DNA of 64,000 nucleotides from positions 104,748-168,747 of the forward strand of contig KV419415.1 in NCBI GenBank assembly GCA_001630475.1, in the 5' to 3' direction. Positions within the stretch are counted from its first letter, which is position 1. Every line of letters starts with the position of its first letter. This DNA comes from Sistotremastrum niveocremeum HHB9708. Lineage: Eukaryota > Basidiomycota > Agaricomycetes > Sistotremastrales > Sistotremastraceae. The position numbers were made by a program, and so were the translations under genes. The notes under the pieces were generated by a model, which saw only the letters and a program-made list of their open reading frames with translations, had not been told where the DNA came from and searched no databases. Shown in pieces: positions 62,316 to 64,000 of this stretch.

Positions 62316-62943
62316 TAGGGTTCGGACATTTACCTCCGACGAGATATTGACCGCAAGTTAATTACCGGTGACGCTGGAGGGGGATATTTACATGGTAAAT
62401 TACCAGCAATTTACTGTAAGGGGTCCGGGGCGTAGCCCCGGCGCTCCAGACGATTTTTGAGTAAATAACTGTGTAAATTACCGGTAAATAACTGTGTTTA
62501 TTACAACCCAGTGCTTGACCCAGTGTCAAGCCCAGGTGCCGACGACTGGTATATAATGGGCGTGAATACACCTATTACGAGCTCCTCTATGCTTCATGGT
62601 GCTCAGGTGAAGTTGAATCATCGGCTCTCGTCTGCTTTCAAACGCTGTCGATCGGAGTTTCGGGCACTTCGGCGTTGGTTTCGGAGTTGCTGGCCGACCA
62701 AAAAAGGCAACGACGGAGTTAACAACATCTTCTCCGACAATCTCCTCTTGCCGAATCGTAGCTTCCTGGCCGACTCTGCGGGATATTTTGCCCATCGCTC
62801 TACGGCGTTGTGAAAGAATTGAAGATATTGACAGATATTTACACCCTCTAAAGACCCTCCCGGTAATTTACAGGTAATTTACCAGTAATTTACCTGTAAA
62901 TTACTCAAGAGTAAATTACCCTTGAGTAAATGTCCGAGCCCTA
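62316..62943. mobile_element. hAT-like non-autonomous element (MITE) in F-box gene 3
   Basis: The element is 628 bp. Its left end is TAGGGTTCGGACATTTAC and its right end, on the other strand, is TAGGGCTCGGACATTTAC (17 of 18 match). The 8-bp duplication CTTCGGAG flanks it at 62308-62315 and 62944-62951. TAGGG-type termini with an 8-bp duplication are characteristic of hAT elements. Repeated GTAAATTACC-type motifs fill both subterminal regions, and a GGGGC-GTA-GCCCC hairpin lies near 62425-62440. No transposase is encoded. Confidence 0.9.
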
Positions 62944-62951
62944 CTTCGGAG

Positions 62952-62966
62952 TGCCATGGAACAGAT
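62952..62966 (+). pseudogene. F-box gene 3, exon 1 right part
   Basis: Fifteen bases complete exon 1 (SAMEQ plus two bases) and are followed by a GT donor at 62967. The phase equals that of exon 1 in F-box genes 1 and 2. Confidence 0.75.
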
Positions 62967-62998
62967 GTCGGTTTTTTGCTTCCGTCGCCTAGGAGCTA

Positions 62999-63601
62999 CA
63001 GTGTATGACCAGCAAAATGAACGCGACCACCAAACTGAACGCTATGGCGACCCCTATCAATGATCCTCGGCCGGGATTTCTCTGATTACTGTCGGATTAT
63101 GTTAAGGATTATGTTGATAGCCAATTTACTCAGTTTCGTCATTTTCTAACAAGATGCGGAGGCAGTGGACCGCAGGTAGCTTGCGGATTTGAGGCAAAAA
63201 ACGAATCCGCGAAACGAAAAAGTCTCACGGTCTCCATTCGGCCGTTCGTTTGTCCTCCCAGTCAGACATTTGGTGACATGGCGCATAGATAACTTTCGGA
63301 GTATGGCCCGGATGGCCATTCGAGCAGAAATACAACTTTTCATATTTTTCATGTGTGAGGGAGTAGCGGAAAGGGTCAGTCATAGCGCGAGTGTGCATTT
63401 TGATGATACGGGCGCTTCATCAGGGTCCGCACTGTTCAGCTCATAGAATATTATGGGGTTGGCTACTACTCTTCGTGCTTGGCAATATCATAGTAGAGCT
63501 AACTATATATACGACAGTGAAGATCTAGAGGCTATATGATGAGTGTGTGCAGAGAAATATCATTTTCCCCAAAACGCGTTCATTTTGCCGGTCATACACT
63601 G
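62999..63601. mobile_element. Tc1/mariner-like MITE in intron 1 of F-box gene 3
   Basis: The element is 603 bp. Its left end is CAGTGTATGACCAGCAAAAT and its right end, on the other strand, is CAGTGTATGACCGGCAAAAT; the match continues to 27 bp. It is flanked by TA (62997-62998 and 63602-63603). CAGT termini with TA duplications are typical of the Tc1/mariner/pogo group. It lies in the intron between exons 1 and 2. Without it the intron is about 60 nt, close to the 50-68 nt of the paralogues. No transposase is visible. Confidence 0.88.
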
Positions 63602-63633
63602 TACAATCTGATCCAACGACCCCCACCACACAG

Positions 63634-63735
63634 ATCCGAACTGAAAGCAACTCTAAATCTTGAGTCTGGTCCGACCTTGCGAAGCAGAGCAGCGAGTTTA
63701 CGATCTAGAGGCCAGGAAGTTCTGAATTCCACTAG
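63634..63735 (+). pseudogene. F-box gene 3, start of exon 2 (cut again)
   Basis: After the CACAG acceptor the frame reads SELKATLNLESGPTLRSRAA, then SLRSRGQEVLNS, aligning with exon 2 of F-box genes 1 and 2. The match ends near 63735, before the F-box itself, and a TGA follows at once. Beyond this point the sequence is unlike the paralogues. Confidence 0.75.
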
Positions 63736-64000
63736 TGTTTGAAAGTCCAGTCCACGTGACTGCAGGCAACCGCAGGTCGTGGTGGGGTCGTGACTGGACT
63801 GCAGTTGCCGGTCATCTGGATTTCTGAAAATCAGGCAACTGGCAACTGCAGTCATGACCAGTCGCAACCGTGGTCGCAACTGAGGACCCTTAAGGGCCCT
63901 GGGAAAGGGTATACCCAGGGTATTTTGGGTGTCAAGTGGGTATTTATGGCCATGTATTCACCATATATTGTATCATAGAGTGTTCCTATGCATTAATATA
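63736..64000. repeat. Probable left end of another insertion
   Basis: Sequence after the break in F-box gene 3 is full of short direct and inverted copies of a CAGTTGC/GTCGCAAC-type motif (for example around 63755-63790, 63798-63808 and 63838-63880), as in subterminal parts of DNA transposons. The far end is outside the window, so no termini can be matched. Confidence 0.45.

Overview
The window is nuclear DNA of a filamentous basidiomycete, almost certainly a mushroom-forming Agaricomycete. Genes are split by many short introns (mostly 45-65 nt, GT-AG). The gene families seen (DUF6535 membrane proteins, NACHT-WD40 STAND proteins, expanded F-box families, a 7TM receptor-like family, many-exon P450s) are typical of that class. 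Exon models were built by hand from splice signals. Wherever a total length is given, the summed exons are an exact multiple of three.

Left part (1-16.5 kb) is ordinary gene-bearing sequence. It holds the start of a 7TM receptor-like gene (-), a hemerythrin HHE protein (-), a proline-rich protein with three zinc-knuckle repeats (+), a C2H2 zinc-finger protein (+), a UbiA-type prenyltransferase (-), an intact 14-exon cytochrome P450 (-) and a small F-box-like protein (-). UbiA and P450 lie next to each other on the same strand and could act in one prenylated-metabolite pathway.

Middle part (17-48 kb) is an NLR-like and membrane-protein region. It has a broken NACHT gene (+, in-frame stop, no C-terminal repeats), an intact 1545-aa NACHT-WD40 gene (-), and five tandem intact DUF6535 genes (+, 889-940 aa). 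The intact NACHT gene and the first DUF6535 gene are head to head. That two-gene block has been copied at least twice to the right. In block 2 only the 5' part of the NACHT gene remains, and in block 3 only about 220 bp. The DUF6535 partner stays open in every copy.

Right part (48-64 kb) holds a small unknown protein and three tandem F-box paralogues. Every one is broken by a DNA transposon whose ends can be read to the base. F-box 1 carries a 1.64-kb TA-flanked element (with a 370-nt assembly gap). F-box 2 carries a 6.1-kb element with 8-bp target duplications and a seven-exon, 1768-aa P-element-like transposase gene. F-box 3 carries a 628-bp hAT-like element, a 603-bp mariner-like element in its first intron, and a third break at the window edge. 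Removing the elements in silico restores the F-box reading frames, so the insertions look recent.

No tRNA, rRNA or CRISPR array was recognised.
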